Shown: positions 5,788 to 12,996 of the stretch, one piece after another
Layout of the letters: each line of letters begins with the position of its first letter
Numbering within the stretch: the first letter of the stretch is position 1
Assembly (NCBI GenBank): GCA_003164655.1
Contig: PLTW01000044.1
Span: 1 to 12,996, forward strand
Origin: Actinomycetota bacterium
Lineage (GTDB): Bacteria; Actinomycetota; Thermoleophilia; UBA2241
Length of the DNA: 12,996 bases
Direction: 5' to 3'
The notes under the pieces: model-generated
The model's input: only the letters and a program-made list of their open reading frames with translations
Databases searched by the model: none
Told to the model about the DNA's origin: nothing
Made by a program: the position numbers and the translations under genes

Positions 5788-6618
5788 TCAAAGCCTGCCA
5801 AAGCGATCGAGCACGGTGGCCACGTGATCACAGCACTCGCCAAGGACCGGCAGCGTGATCGCGGGCCCCAGCTCCTCTTTGCCAATGGGAGCGGTGCCGA
5901 AGGCCACGTCCACGGCGATCTTGTCCTCTACGCCGAGCTCCGAGGCCAACGGGTAGGGCGATGCAAACTGCAGGCGGCCGACCTCGTACTGCTGTTCGGC
6001 CGCCCACGGGGGCAGAGTGTCGGGTTGCCAGCGGCCGATGATCGTCGAGCCATGAGCGATGCGAATGCTGCCTGCCCCGAGCAGTGGCAGGGTAGCCGCG
6101 ATCTGACAGTGCTTGTCGGCATTCGAGAAGCGGTGGATATGCCACAGGGGATCGGCGTCCGGGTCGCCCTCGCGTTTGTACGGCTGCAGCCGCTCAACGA
6201 GGTCCGCCCCATGCTGGACGCCGCCAAGGAGACCGTTCTTGTTGAGTGCGTGGGGCGGCCCGACCGTGGCTCGATAGGACTGCGCGTTGTCGAACACCGG
6301 GAACTGGTGTTTGGTCGTCAGCTGGGCGGCGCTCGACTCGACCAGCGCCACCACCACGTAATCGAGTGCACACCTCAGGTTGTGTATGACGTCACCGAAG
6401 ATGATGCCGAGGCGTGTGAAGCGCTCTTTGCCCGCATCGCGCGGTACGATGTCGATCGAGCACCAACCGCTCTGTGGGTCGATCTCGCTGAACCTGACGG
6501 CATACGGGGGGTCCTCGTAAAGAACGACTGCGACCTCTCGCTGGAGCGCCTCGAGGTGTTCTCTCGCACGCGCCAACTTGGCCTTCGAGCTGGTCAGATC
6601 AAGTCTGATTCGGGCCAT
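5788..6618 (-). CDS. Conserved protein of unknown function with GD-x-x-HNLR-x-ALD motif, 276 aa
   Basis: This minus-strand reading is the real gene. It starts at ATG with AGGAG 4 nt upstream and has recognisable conserved motifs. Residues 9-35 form a charged helix. GDVIHNLRCALDY (75-87) and NADKH (166-170) are the hallmarks of a widespread family of short bacterial proteins annotated only as hypothetical. In that family the GD-x-x-HNLRSALDH segment is a helix and the N-x-DKHR segment is conserved. The arrangement of His and Arg on helices recalls HEPN-type folds, but I cannot show a HEPN R-x4-6-H motif, so nuclease activity is not claimed. It stands alone between a convergent methyltransferase and a divergent HTH gene and so has its own promoter, which I could not locate with confidence. 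Family membership is likely and function unknown. Confidence 0.7.
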   Translation of the reverse strand: MARIRLDLTSSKAKLARAREHLEALQREVAVVLYEDPPYAVRFSEIDPQSGWCSIDIVPRDAGKERFTRLGIIFGDVIHNLRCALDYVVVALVESSAAQLTTKHQFPVFDNAQSYRATVGPPHALNKNGLLGGVQHGADLVERLQPYKREGDPDADPLWHIHRFSNADKHCQIAATLPLLGAGSIRIAHGSTIIGRWQPDTLPPWAAEQQYEVGRLQFASPYPLASELGVEDKIAVDVAFGTAPIGKEELGPAITLPVLGECCDHVATVLDRFGRL

Positions 6619-6773
6619 TGTTCTCCTGTCGGTCGCCGAGCCAGCTACATGCTATATGGGAGTGCGCCGACATTGGCGAGCGATGCTTCCCTGGCTGACA
6701 CGCTGGGTCCGCAGGGCAAATCTGTCTTGGGACGCTCAGCCCGTGGCAATCACGACTTTGCTGCGGAGCGTCA

Positions 6774-7376
6774 GTGTTCGGGAAACGCATCGCAAGGAAA
6801 CACACCGTGAGCCGCACGGCTGCCAGGTTCCTTCGAGCACGCCAGCACGAAGAGCAAGCCCTCGAGCTTCGTCTTGGCGGCGCGAGCTACGCCATGATCG
6901 GTGAGGCTCTCGGCATGACGCCAAGCGGCGCCTTCAAGGCAGTCGAACGCGCCATGGCCCGTCAGTCGGCAGCAACAGACGAACAGGCAGAGAAGCTGCG
7001 TCGCCTGGAGGTGGTCCGCCTTGATCGCCTGCTCATGGGCCAGTGGCCGCGGGCCAAGAGCGGCGATGAGAAGGCCGCCCGTGTGGCCCTGCAGATCTCC
7101 AAGCGCCGTAGTGAGCTGCTCGGCTTGGACCGCAAGCCGCGGCCCGAGCCAGAGGCGGACAACGTCACGGTGATCGTCGGCCGGCAGAACCTGGGCGCCA
7201 CGCAGATCGCCGCCGCCATGGATGAGACGCTGCAACGCTACCGGACGGGCCGCATCGACGCCGAGCAGGCCCACCATGAGCTCGAGATCCTCAAGGGCCA
7301 GCTGAAGGCCGCCGAGCTCAGCGTCTTAGAGGACAAGCTCGAGCGCATCGAGGCGGCGCTCGACCGGCGGCCCTAG
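6774..7376 (+). CDS. HTH protein resembling phage terminase small subunits, 200 aa
   Basis: Residues 24-62 (HEEQALELRLGGASYAMIGE, then ALGMTPSGAFKAVERAM) form a helix-turn-helix. Residues 69-119 read EKLRRLEVVRLDRLLMGQW, PRAKSGDEKAARVALQISKR and RSELLGLD. This is the pattern of phage proteins, often next to a large terminase, with 'L-x-R-L-D-x-L-L-x-x-x-W-P-x-A ... R-R-x-x-L-L-G-L-D'. The last 60 residues are a predicted coiled coil, a likely oligomerisation region. The usual role would be recognising pac/cos DNA, but no large terminase is visible, so it could act as a DNA-binding regulator instead. Start choice is open: GTG at 6774 has GGAG 6 nt upstream, while GTG at 6807 has AAGGA about 9 nt upstream and would remove 11 residues. 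The next gene starts directly after its stop codon. Confidence 0.65.
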   Translation: MFGKRIARKHTVSRTAARFLRARQHEEQALELRLGGASYAMIGEALGMTPSGAFKAVERAMARQSAATDEQAEKLRRLEVVRLDRLLMGQWPRAKSGDEKAARVALQISKRRSELLGLDRKPRPEPEADNVTVIVGRQNLGATQIAAAMDETLQRYRTGRIDAEQAHHELEILKGQLKAAELSVLEDKLERIEAALDRRP

Positions 7377-8261
7377 GTGGCGCTCAAGGCCGACATCGAT
7401 CGCCTGATAGCCAAAGGCCTCTCTGGCCGGGAGGCCGGGCGCCTCGCGGTCCAGGAACTCATGGAGCTCGACTACGGCGGACAGGGCTTTCTCTCAGACA
7501 GAGACATCCTGGCGATCAAGGCGGCGCTGCGCACGCCAGAGGACGGCGCCGACTACCACCGCATGCTCGACCTCCATGAGGCTCTGCGGCTGATGCTCTG
7601 CGAGGCGCACCTGGTAAGCCTGCAGACCGAGCAATTGCTCGGTGAACTGCAGCGGCAGCTGGAACGCTACCGAGTTTCAGCCCAGGTCGCGGAGCTGTCG
7701 CGCCTGTATGTGATCGCCGCCAGCCTTGAGCGCGAAGACGCCGCCGAGCCAAGCGCGGGCGGCGTTGAGCCACGTGAGTGCGGCGCCTGCTACTGGCTTG
7801 CCGAGCTTGGTGACGTCATGCACGTGCGACGCATTGAGGAGACCTACGCCGCCAGCGGCGGACGCCCTCTCGCTGAGCTGCTCGGCGACCTGCGCAAGGC
7901 GGCCGCCGTCAGCGCCTCCGCGCTCCTTGCCTTCCTGCAGGTGATCGAGGAGGCCAGCGCCGTTGCTGGCGTGCACTGTGCCGACTCCTGGGCTCGCGTG
8001 CCTCGCGAGCTCGACATCTTGCTGGGGCCGCACGAGAGCGAGGACCTCCTGGCGGATGTGCGGCGCGCGGCCAGAAGCTACAACCTCCTGGCCCAGGCGG
8101 TCGCAGAGGACGACGGAGAGATCGCTTATCCCCACCTGCCGGCCTTCGAGCTTGCGGAGCTCGAACCGGATGAGCTGGCCGTCGCCATCTTGCGGATTCG
8201 CATCGCAAACGAGGCTCGTCCGACCGGCTTGGGCCCGGAGTGGTGGAGCGAGAAACGGTGA
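7377..8261 (+). CDS. Phage/element-associated protein of unknown function, 294 aa
   Basis: The N-terminal 65 residues (LKADIDRLIAKGLSGREAGR, then GFLSDRDILAIKAALRTPED) have the pattern of phage-related proteins from Firmicutes and Actinobacteria with 'I-x-x-L-I-x-K-G-L-T-G-x-E-A-x-R' and 'F-L-S-x-x-D-I-x-x-I-K'. None has a known function to my knowledge. The rest is almost entirely helical and acidic. CGACYWL near residue 135 and an HVRR segment stand out, but a single Cys pair is not a zinc site. The GTG start abuts the TAG of the preceding gene and has no clear ribosome site, so re-initiation after the upstream gene is likely and the two should be expressed together. I see no transmembrane segment or signal peptide. 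A structural or packaging-accessory role is only a guess from position. Confidence 0.65.
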   Translation: MALKADIDRLIAKGLSGREAGRLAVQELMELDYGGQGFLSDRDILAIKAALRTPEDGADYHRMLDLHEALRLMLCEAHLVSLQTEQLLGELQRQLERYRVSAQVAELSRLYVIAASLEREDAAEPSAGGVEPRECGACYWLAELGDVMHVRRIEETYAASGGRPLAELLGDLRKAAAVSASALLAFLQVIEEASAVAGVHCADSWARVPRELDILLGPHESEDLLADVRRAARSYNLLAQAVAEDDGEIAYPHLPAFELAELEPDELAVAILRIRIANEARPTGLGPEWWSEKR

Positions 8262-8545
8262 TGGCGCTCCGCAGTGTTCTGGCGCCAGGGGCTGGATTCG
8301 CCGGTCGGCGCGACATCGGCGTAGGGCGCCCTTTGCGGCGGGATCTGAGGCCGCATGGCGGTCCTGTGTCCCACCTTGTGCACTTCCACGCGGGCACCGC
8401 TGGTCGAGCGCGTGAGCTCACCCGCGGGGCAGCCGCGCTGGGCTCAAAGGTGGATGGGCAGCGAAACGTCGTGCGGGAACTCATGCGTTGCGGTAGTATC
8501 GCGCCTCAGAGTCGGGCAAGGTGCTGTAGCGGCGCGGGGGGATAC
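8262..8545. other. 284-bp non-coding gap with a 12-bp interrupted hairpin (8413-8446)
   Basis: No reading frame here has both a plausible start and recognisable protein pattern. The frame of the downstream gene stays open back to 8240, but its translation there is Arg/Gly/His-rich and uncharacteristic. The most structured part is 8413-8446. TGAGC pairs with GCTCA outside, and CGCGG (8423-8427) pairs with CCGCG (8433-8437) inside, joined by two further C-G pairs and small internal loops. It could end transcription of the phage-like pair, though no U-tract follows. The gap separates phage-type genes from the two-gene cassette and may mark an insertion boundary. Confidence 0.35.
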
Positions 8546-9091
8546 TTGGCGGTCCAGTTCGACCATCGTGGGCTCCTGCCTGAGGGTGTTCACCCTTGCG
8601 ACGAAAAGCGCTTCTCTCAACTCCTCGTCGATCCGTTCCCGGCTGATCCGACACGTGGGCTTATCCGGGACGGCTTCTTCGAGCTTCGATCGAGAGCCAA
8701 GTCGCACGGCGTCGCCGGGGTCCAATGGGTCGACGGCTCCTACACTACGACGAAGCGAGCGCCTCGAGATGTCGATGTCGTCACATTCTCCCGCGCAGAC
8801 CAGCTGGGCGCCCTCTCTGACGACGCCAAGGACTTCGTCCGGGAGGTTCTCGCGAGCGGTCAAGTGTCACAAGCCTACAGGACACATTCCTACGTCGTCG
8901 CGGCCTATGAGCCGGCTCACCCGGCCTTTCCTGCATTCGATGCCTGGAGACGATACTGGCGTGAGTTCTTTGGTCGGACTCGTTCCCTGCCGAATCCTCA
9001 AGGCGGCGAGTTGCCCGGAGTGGGGAAGGGAATCCTGAGCATGGGTCTAGGGGATCGGGACAAACAACCCAACGTCTCAACGGAGGTTTGA
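8546..9091 (+). CDS. Nucleotidyltransferase-like protein (DUF6932-like), 181 aa
   Basis: The opening FDHRGLLPEGVH followed by DEKRFSQLL is the N-terminal signature of DUF6932-like proteins. Residues 61-79 (VDGSYTTTKRAPRDVDVVTF) give the polymerase-beta-type nucleotidyltransferase pattern: Gly64-Ser65 after a strand, then Asp75 and Asp77 spaced like the metal-binding D-x-D. The end GVGKGILSMGLGD is also typical. This fold transfers NMP groups to proteins or RNA in MNT/HEPN-type systems, but activity of this family is not established. I chose TTG at 8546 because six G residues lie 4 nt upstream and translation from there begins exactly at the conserved region. The partner gene starts 1 nt after its stop, so the two form an operon. 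A third catalytic carboxylate is not obvious. Confidence 0.72.
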   Translation: MAVQFDHRGLLPEGVHPCDEKRFSQLLVDPFPADPTRGLIRDGFFELRSRAKSHGVAGVQWVDGSYTTTKRAPRDVDVVTFSRADQLGALSDDAKDFVREVLASGQVSQAYRTHSYVVAAYEPAHPAFPAFDAWRRYWREFFGRTRSLPNPQGGELPGVGKGILSMGLGDRDKQPNVSTEV

Positions 9092-9092
9092 G

Positions 9093-10058
9093 GTGGAGGC
9101 GCACGACGACGTGATCGCCCCTCGCACACTCGAGGAGGTCCGGGCAGACCTCGGTCGCCTCCGCGATGTGAAGCAAGCCTTCGCGGGGCTGGCGGCTCCG
9201 GACTTTGGCGCGGAGGTCTCGCTCCTCTCCGTTGAAGCCAGAGAGTCGGAGCTGCTCGCGGAGGAATCGGCGGCTTTGCTTGTTGAAGAGGGAGGCGACG
9301 CTGAGATCGTTCTGTCCGGTGACGCCGTGACCGAGAACTCCGTGCAGGCGGGATTCCTGGCCGACATGCTCGGTTCGCTCCAGCGGCTGGTAGATGCAGT
9401 TGCCCAGGCGCGCGCCGGCGAGTCGACCCCGCGAGGTGCCGTGAGGGGAGAGATCCGCGAATCCGTGCGACTCATGGTCGCCGGTTTCTCGGCGGGGTCC
9501 TTCGCAGTTCGCCTGACGATGCCTCCGCAGCCGGGCCAACTCTTCGGACCGGGCGTGCTCGAATCCACAGCGTCACTGTTCTCACCGGATCCCGACGTCG
9601 GCGAGTTCCTCACGCTCATGCGTCTGGACCGGGTGAGGTCTGGCTACCAGGACATGATGAACTCCCTCGTCCGCCATCGAAGTTCCATCGCAGTAGCATC
9701 CAGGGGACTCAGCCACAGCATTGCCTTCACGTCGCGCATGGCCAAGGAACGCCTTGATTGGATGGAGTTGATCGAGGTGAACGAGCAGCCCAAGTTGGTG
9801 TCGGGGATCCTTGTCGGTGGCGATGTCGAGAAGCGAACGTATCACCTGGCAGTCGACGACGAGGAGTTCACAGGGAAGGTACTGGACAAGGCGGTTGGCG
9901 AGCTCAAGTCCGTCAAGCTGGGCTCGCGGGTCGAGGCAGGGCTGCTGGTGATCACAAAGGCGCAGGTGGACAACGTCCTTCCCTCCCGCACCATCTACTA
10001 CTTGGAGTCAATCCGGCCGCATCCGCGCGAGCAGCAGATGCCTCTCAATCCAGCTTAG
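9093..10058 (+). CDS. Partner protein of the nucleotidyltransferase-like gene, 321 aa, function unknown
   Basis: The GTG start has GGAGG 6 nt upstream and lies 1 nt after the preceding stop. Residues 10-110 are helical and acidic, with a coiled-coil-like LEEVRADLGRLRDVKQAF. Residues 123-141 (ESVRLMVAGFSAGSFAVRL) are a beta hairpin of the kind 'R-L-x-V-x-G-x-x-x-G-S-F-x-V-R-L' seen in unnamed bacterial proteins encoded next to DUF6932-like genes. Residues 234-309 (KLVSGILVGGDVEKRTYHLA through YYLESIRP) look like a small all-beta domain that could bind nucleic acid or a ligand. No catalytic motif or membrane segment is visible. The tight coupling suggests a complex with the nucleotidyltransferase-like protein, perhaps as its neutraliser or sensor; that is inference from gene order only. 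Confidence 0.65.
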   Translation: MEAHDDVIAPRTLEEVRADLGRLRDVKQAFAGLAAPDFGAEVSLLSVEARESELLAEESAALLVEEGGDAEIVLSGDAVTENSVQAGFLADMLGSLQRLVDAVAQARAGESTPRGAVRGEIRESVRLMVAGFSAGSFAVRLTMPPQPGQLFGPGVLESTASLFSPDPDVGEFLTLMRLDRVRSGYQDMMNSLVRHRSSIAVASRGLSHSIAFTSRMAKERLDWMELIEVNEQPKLVSGILVGGDVEKRTYHLAVDDEEFTGKVLDKAVGELKSVKLGSRVEAGLLVITKAQVDNVLPSRTIYYLESIRPHPREQQMPLNPA

Positions 10059-10376
10059 AGAGGGGGCGCTCCACTACCGGGGTAAGGCTGGCCGTGCACG
10101 TCATGGCAGGTCGGCCCAGCGTCGGCGTCGACGGTATGGACGCTGCAGTTCTGGGGTTTCCGGAGGTGCCACATCACGTGGAGTGATGCGGCGGGTGCGC
10201 GGCGCAGGGCCAGACGGGCGCCGTTTGGGGCCGTGGCCAGAGGCAGCAGCCGACGGTCCGTGTCGCGCAGTCCGCAGCCAGAGAAGGTCGTCCGCCCTCG
10301 CCCTACGTCACGCCGGTCTTGTAGACTCAGACGCAGCGTCAGCCACGACGCGGGTCAGCAGACCGTGGGGGGCCAC
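10059..10376. other. 318-bp intergenic region without a convincing gene
   Basis: Only short frames occur, such as a 27-codon frame from ATG at 10104 that lacks a ribosome site and has no recognisable pattern. It presumably holds the end of the two-gene cassette transcript and the promoter of the large helicase gene. TAGACT near 10322 is a possible -10 box, but no -35 box sits at the right distance. I see no clear terminator hairpin with a U-tract. Confidence 0.4.
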
Positions 10377-12996
10377 GTGCGCCAAGCCGTCATCGAGAAC
10401 CCCGTCATCAACTCGGCCTTCGTTGAACCGGGCAAGCACTACAGGTTCGACGATGACGGTATCACCGACGAGATCGTCAGCTCACGCCGACCCAGTGCCT
10501 ACTTCATCCCTGTGGCGCAGCCCAAGAAGAAAGGCAAGCAGCTCGAGCTCGGCACCGAGTGGACCGACGATCGTCTGCGCGAGAATGACTACATCAACGA
10601 CGTGCGTGTCGCCGTCGGCGACTGGCGCAGGCGCGACTACCCGGGCGTCACCCGCACAACGCGCCGCTTGCTTGAGTACTGGCAGCGACCCGACCGCGAC
10701 CGCCGCCTCTTCTTCTGCCAGATCGAAGCGGCCGAGACAGCGATCTACCTCACTGAATGCGTCGGCAAGGCTGGCAAGCAGTACCTGACCAACAAGCTGC
10801 GCGAGGCCAACGAGACCGCCAACCCGGAGCTCGACCGCATGGCCTTCAAGATGGCCACCGGCAGCGGCAAGACCGTCGTCATGGCGATGCTCATCGCCTG
10901 GCATGCACTCAACAAGATCGAGGACTCGCAGGACGCCCGCTTCAGCGACTCGTTTCTCATCGTGGCGCCGGGCATCACCATCCGCGATCGCCTGCGCGTC
11001 TTGCTGCCCAACGACTCCGACAGCTACTACCGCAAGCTCGACGTCGTGCCGGTCGAGCTCATGGAACGCCTCAACCGCGCCAAGGTCGTGATCACCAACT
11101 TCCATACGTTCCTGCTGCGCGAGAAGATCGCGGCCGGCAAGTTGACCAAGCGCATCCTGGCCGGCCGCGACTCAGCAGCGCCGAGCCCCTTCACCGAGAC
11201 GCCCGACGAGATGGTGCGCCGCGTCTGTCGCGAGTTCGGCGGCAAGCGCGGCATCGTGGTCATAAACGACGAGTCGCACCACTGCTATCGCGGCAAGCCG
11301 GCAGAGCGCGAGGACGAGATCGACGAAGCTGCTCTCAAGGGCGAGGACAAGAAGGACGCCGAGAAGCGCGACGAGGAGGCCCGCGTCTGGATCAGCGGCC
11401 TCGAGGCCATCAAGCGCAAGATCGGCATCCGCGCCATCTACGACCTCTCGGCGACGCCGTTCTTTCTGCGCGGATCCGGCTACTCCGAGGGCACGCTCTT
11501 TCCCTGGGTAGTGAGCGACTTCTCACTGGTCGACGCGATCGAGTGCGGCATCGTCAAGGTGCCGCGCGTGCCGGTCTCAGACGACTCCATGACCTCGGTC
11601 ATCCCCATGTACCGTCACCTCTGGCCGCACGTCAAAGACAGCCTCCCAAAGAAGGGCCGCAAGGCCGACGATCTCGCCGGCGGCATGCCCGAGCTGCCCA
11701 AGGAGCTGCAGGCGGCGCTGCTCAGCCTCTACGGCAACTACGAGAAGTACTACGAGGCCTGGCGGGGCGCCGCCGACGCCGCCGGGCAGGGCGCCCTGCT
11801 CACGCCGCCGGTGTTCATCGTCGTCTGCAACAACACCAACGTCTCCAAGCTTGTCTTCGACTGGATCGCCGGCTGGGAGCAGACGATCGGCGCAGGGTCC
11901 GACGCAAAGACCGTGATCGCGCCGGGCAGCCTCAGGCTCTTCAGCAACGTGGAGCACGGTTTGTGGACGCAGCGCCCCAACACCATCCTCATCGACTCAG
12001 CACAGATCGAGTCCGGCGAGCAGCTCACGCCCGAGTTCAAGAAGCTCGTGGCTCGAGAGATCGACGAGTTCAAGGCCGAGTACCGTCAGCGCTTCCCCGA
12101 GCGCGACCCCGAGGCGATCACCGAGGAGGACCTCCTTCGTGAGGTCATGAACACGGTGGGCAAGCCTGGGCGCCTCGGCGAGCAGATCAAGTGCGTGGTC
12201 AGCGTCTCGATGCTCACCGAGGGCTGGGACGCCAACACCGTGACCCACGTGCTCGGCATCCGCGCCTTCTCGACGCAGCTTCTCTGCGAGCAGGTCGTCG
12301 GTCGGGCGCTGCGCCGCACCACGTATGTCACCGACTCCGAGACCGACCTGTTCCCGGCCGAGTACGCCGAGGTCTACGGCGTGCCCTTCTCATTCATCCC
12401 GGTGGGGCCGCAGGTCAGCACGCCGGTCTTGCCCAAAAAGGCAACGCGTGTGCGAGCGCTCGCCGAGCGCGTCGCCCACGAGCTCACGTTCCCACGGCTC
12501 ACCGGTTACCGCTACGAGCTCGCCGGCGAGAAGCTGCGCGTGGAGTTCGACGACAGCGCCGGCATGCCGCTCTCCACGGCCGGCGTGCCGACCAAGGTCG
12601 AGGTCGATCCGCTCATCGGCCTGGGCAGCGTCCACACGCTCGACCAGCTCAAGACGCACCGCGACCAGGAAGTCGACTTTCTGCTCGCCAAGCTGGTCTA
12701 CGAGAAGTACTTCTGCGGCGACCGCACGAGCCCCGGTAACGCCACGGGCGAGGACCGCCGCCCTTGGCTCTTCCCGCAGATACTCGACGCGGCGCGCCGC
12801 TGGCGCCGACAGTGCCTCACCTGCAAGGACGGCTGCTTTCCGCAGATGCTATTGCTCGTCGAGTACGCGCACACCGCCGCCGACAAGATCTACCGGGCGA
12901 TCGTCGATTCGACGCCCGGGGTGCGGACGCTGCTGCCGATTCTGCAGCCCTACGACACTGTCGGCTCGACGAGCTACGTCGACTTCGACACGACGC
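10377..12996 (+). CDS. Type III restriction-like SF2 helicase/endonuclease (BPTD_3080-like), first 873 aa; open at right edge
   Basis: The frame stays open from GTG at 10377 to the window end. The product starts MRQAVIENPVINSAF and continues FDDDGITDEIV, the opening of BPTD_3080-family restriction endonucleases. SF2 helicase motifs are complete: the Q-like FFCQIEAAETAIYL (112-125), Walker A MATGSGKT (159-166), LIVAPGITIRDRL (194-206), Walker B DESHH (298-302), DLSATPF (356-362), MLTEGWDAN (613-621) and QVVGRALRR (640-648). The C-terminal nuclease part is outside the window, so cleavage activity cannot be judged. I chose the GTG giving MRQAVIENP because family members start there and a G-run lies just upstream. 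Type III Res proteins normally pair with a Mod methyltransferase, and none lies immediately upstream here. The likely role is ATP-driven restriction of foreign DNA. Confidence 0.85.
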   Translation, partial: MRQAVIENPVINSAFVEPGKHYRFDDDGITDEIVSSRRPSAYFIPVAQPKKKGKQLELGTEWTDDRLRENDYINDVRVAVGDWRRRDYPGVTRTTRRLLEYWQRPDRDRRLFFCQIEAAETAIYLTECVGKAGKQYLTNKLREANETANPELDRMAFKMATGSGKTVVMAMLIAWHALNKIEDSQDARFSDSFLIVAPGITIRDRLRVLLPNDSDSYYRKLDVVPVELMERLNRAKVVITNFHTFLLREKIAAGKLTKRILAGRDSAAPSPFTETPDEMVRRVCREFGGKRGIVVINDESHHCYRGKPAEREDEIDEAALKGEDKKDAEKRDEEARVWISGLEAIKRKIGIRAIYDLSATPFFLRGSGYSEGTLFPWVVSDFSLVDAIECGIVKVPRVPVSDDSMTSVIPMYRHLWPHVKDSLPKKGRKADDLAGGMPELPKELQAALLSLYGNYEKYYEAWRGAADAAGQGALLTPPVFIVVCNNTNVSKLVFDWIAGWEQTIGAGSDAKTVIAPGSLRLFSNVEHGLWTQRPNTILIDSAQIESGEQLTPEFKKLVAREIDEFKAEYRQRFPERDPEAITEEDLLREVMNTVGKPGRLGEQIKCVVSVSMLTEGWDANTVTHVLGIRAFSTQLLCEQVVGRALRRTTYVTDSETDLFPAEYAEVYGVPFSFIPVGPQVSTPVLPKKATRVRALAERVAHELTFPRLTGYRYELAGEKLRVEFDDSAGMPLSTAGVPTKVEVDPLIGLGSVHTLDQLKTHRDQEVDFLLAKLVYEKYFCGDRTSPGNATGEDRRPWLFPQILDAARRWRRQCLTCKDGCFPQMLLLVEYAHTAADKIYRAIVDSTPGVRTLLPILQPYDTVGSTSYVDFDTT

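Noticed and set aside
5698..6810. Long plus-strand open frame of 370 codons
   Set aside because: It is antisense to the 276-aa minus-strand gene, which has an AGGAG site and conserved family motifs. The plus frame has no recognisable pattern and a poor start.
8240..8545. N-terminal extension of the nucleotidyltransferase-like gene back to 8240
   Set aside because: The translated extension is Arg/Gly/His-rich and unlike the family, and conservation and a ribosome site both point to TTG 8546.
10104..10187. 27-codon frame in the gap before the helicase gene
   Set aside because: It has no ribosome site and no recognisable sequence, and chance frames of this length are common.
10757..12142. Plus-strand open frame of 461 codons, very Arg-rich
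   Set aside because: It is a +1-frame shadow of the helicase gene, whose own frame carries all SF2 motifs.
1..12996. CRISPR array, insertion sequence, rRNA or tRNA genes
   Set aside because: I saw no regularly spaced identical repeats, transposase motifs with terminal inverted repeats, or recognisable structural RNA sequence on either strand.

Overview
The window is GC-rich throughout, with G/C-ending codons, many GTG/TTG starts and good Shine-Dalgarno sequences. This suits a high-GC bacterium, most likely an actinobacterium (Thermoleophilia- or Coriobacteriia-like), but no host housekeeping gene is present to confirm it. The content is that of an integrated mobile element. I read it as a plasmid- or satellite-like integrative element, or one end of a degraded prophage, carrying a cargo of defence-type genes.

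Region by region. (1) 1-1440, minus strand: the N-terminus of a tyrosine-recombinase integrase runs off the left edge. It is translationally coupled (ATGA overlap) to an unrecognised 445-aa protein with a tandem 15-residue repeat. (2) 1441-1514: a short divergent control region holding a 28-bp imperfect palindrome, a leftward promoter and two strong ribosome binding sites. (3) 1515-4103, plus strand: a tightly packed early operon with an XRE-family regulator, an excisionase-like small HTH protein, a possible 48-aa micro-ORF and a PrimPol/DUF3987 replication protein. (4) 4104-4396: a non-coding, relatively AT-rich stretch with paired direct and inverted repeats, my best candidate for the replication origin. 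(5) 4397-5701: a ParB-like/DNA methyltransferase fusion. (6) 5788-6618, minus strand: a conserved protein of unknown function, convergent with the methyltransferase. (7) 6774-8261: an HTH protein resembling phage terminase small subunits, and a phage-associated protein of unknown function. No large terminase, portal or capsid gene follows. (8) 8546-10058: a two-gene cassette of a nucleotidyltransferase-like (DUF6932-like) protein and a partner of unknown function. (9) 10377-12996: the first 873 codons of a large type III restriction-like SF2 helicase/endonuclease (BPTD_3080-like), open at the right edge.

How it may work (inference): the XRE protein would bind the divergent palindrome and set the balance between the integrase arm and the excision/replication arm. 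The excisionase-like protein would steer integrase direction, and PrimPol would replicate the excised element from the repeat region. The methyltransferase would modify element or host DNA. The right half holds accessory genes, of which the restriction-type helicase, and possibly the nucleotidyltransferase pair, look like anti-phage cargo. The least described parts are the repeat region after the primase, the nucleotidyltransferase/partner pair, and the repeat-containing protein coupled to the integrase.
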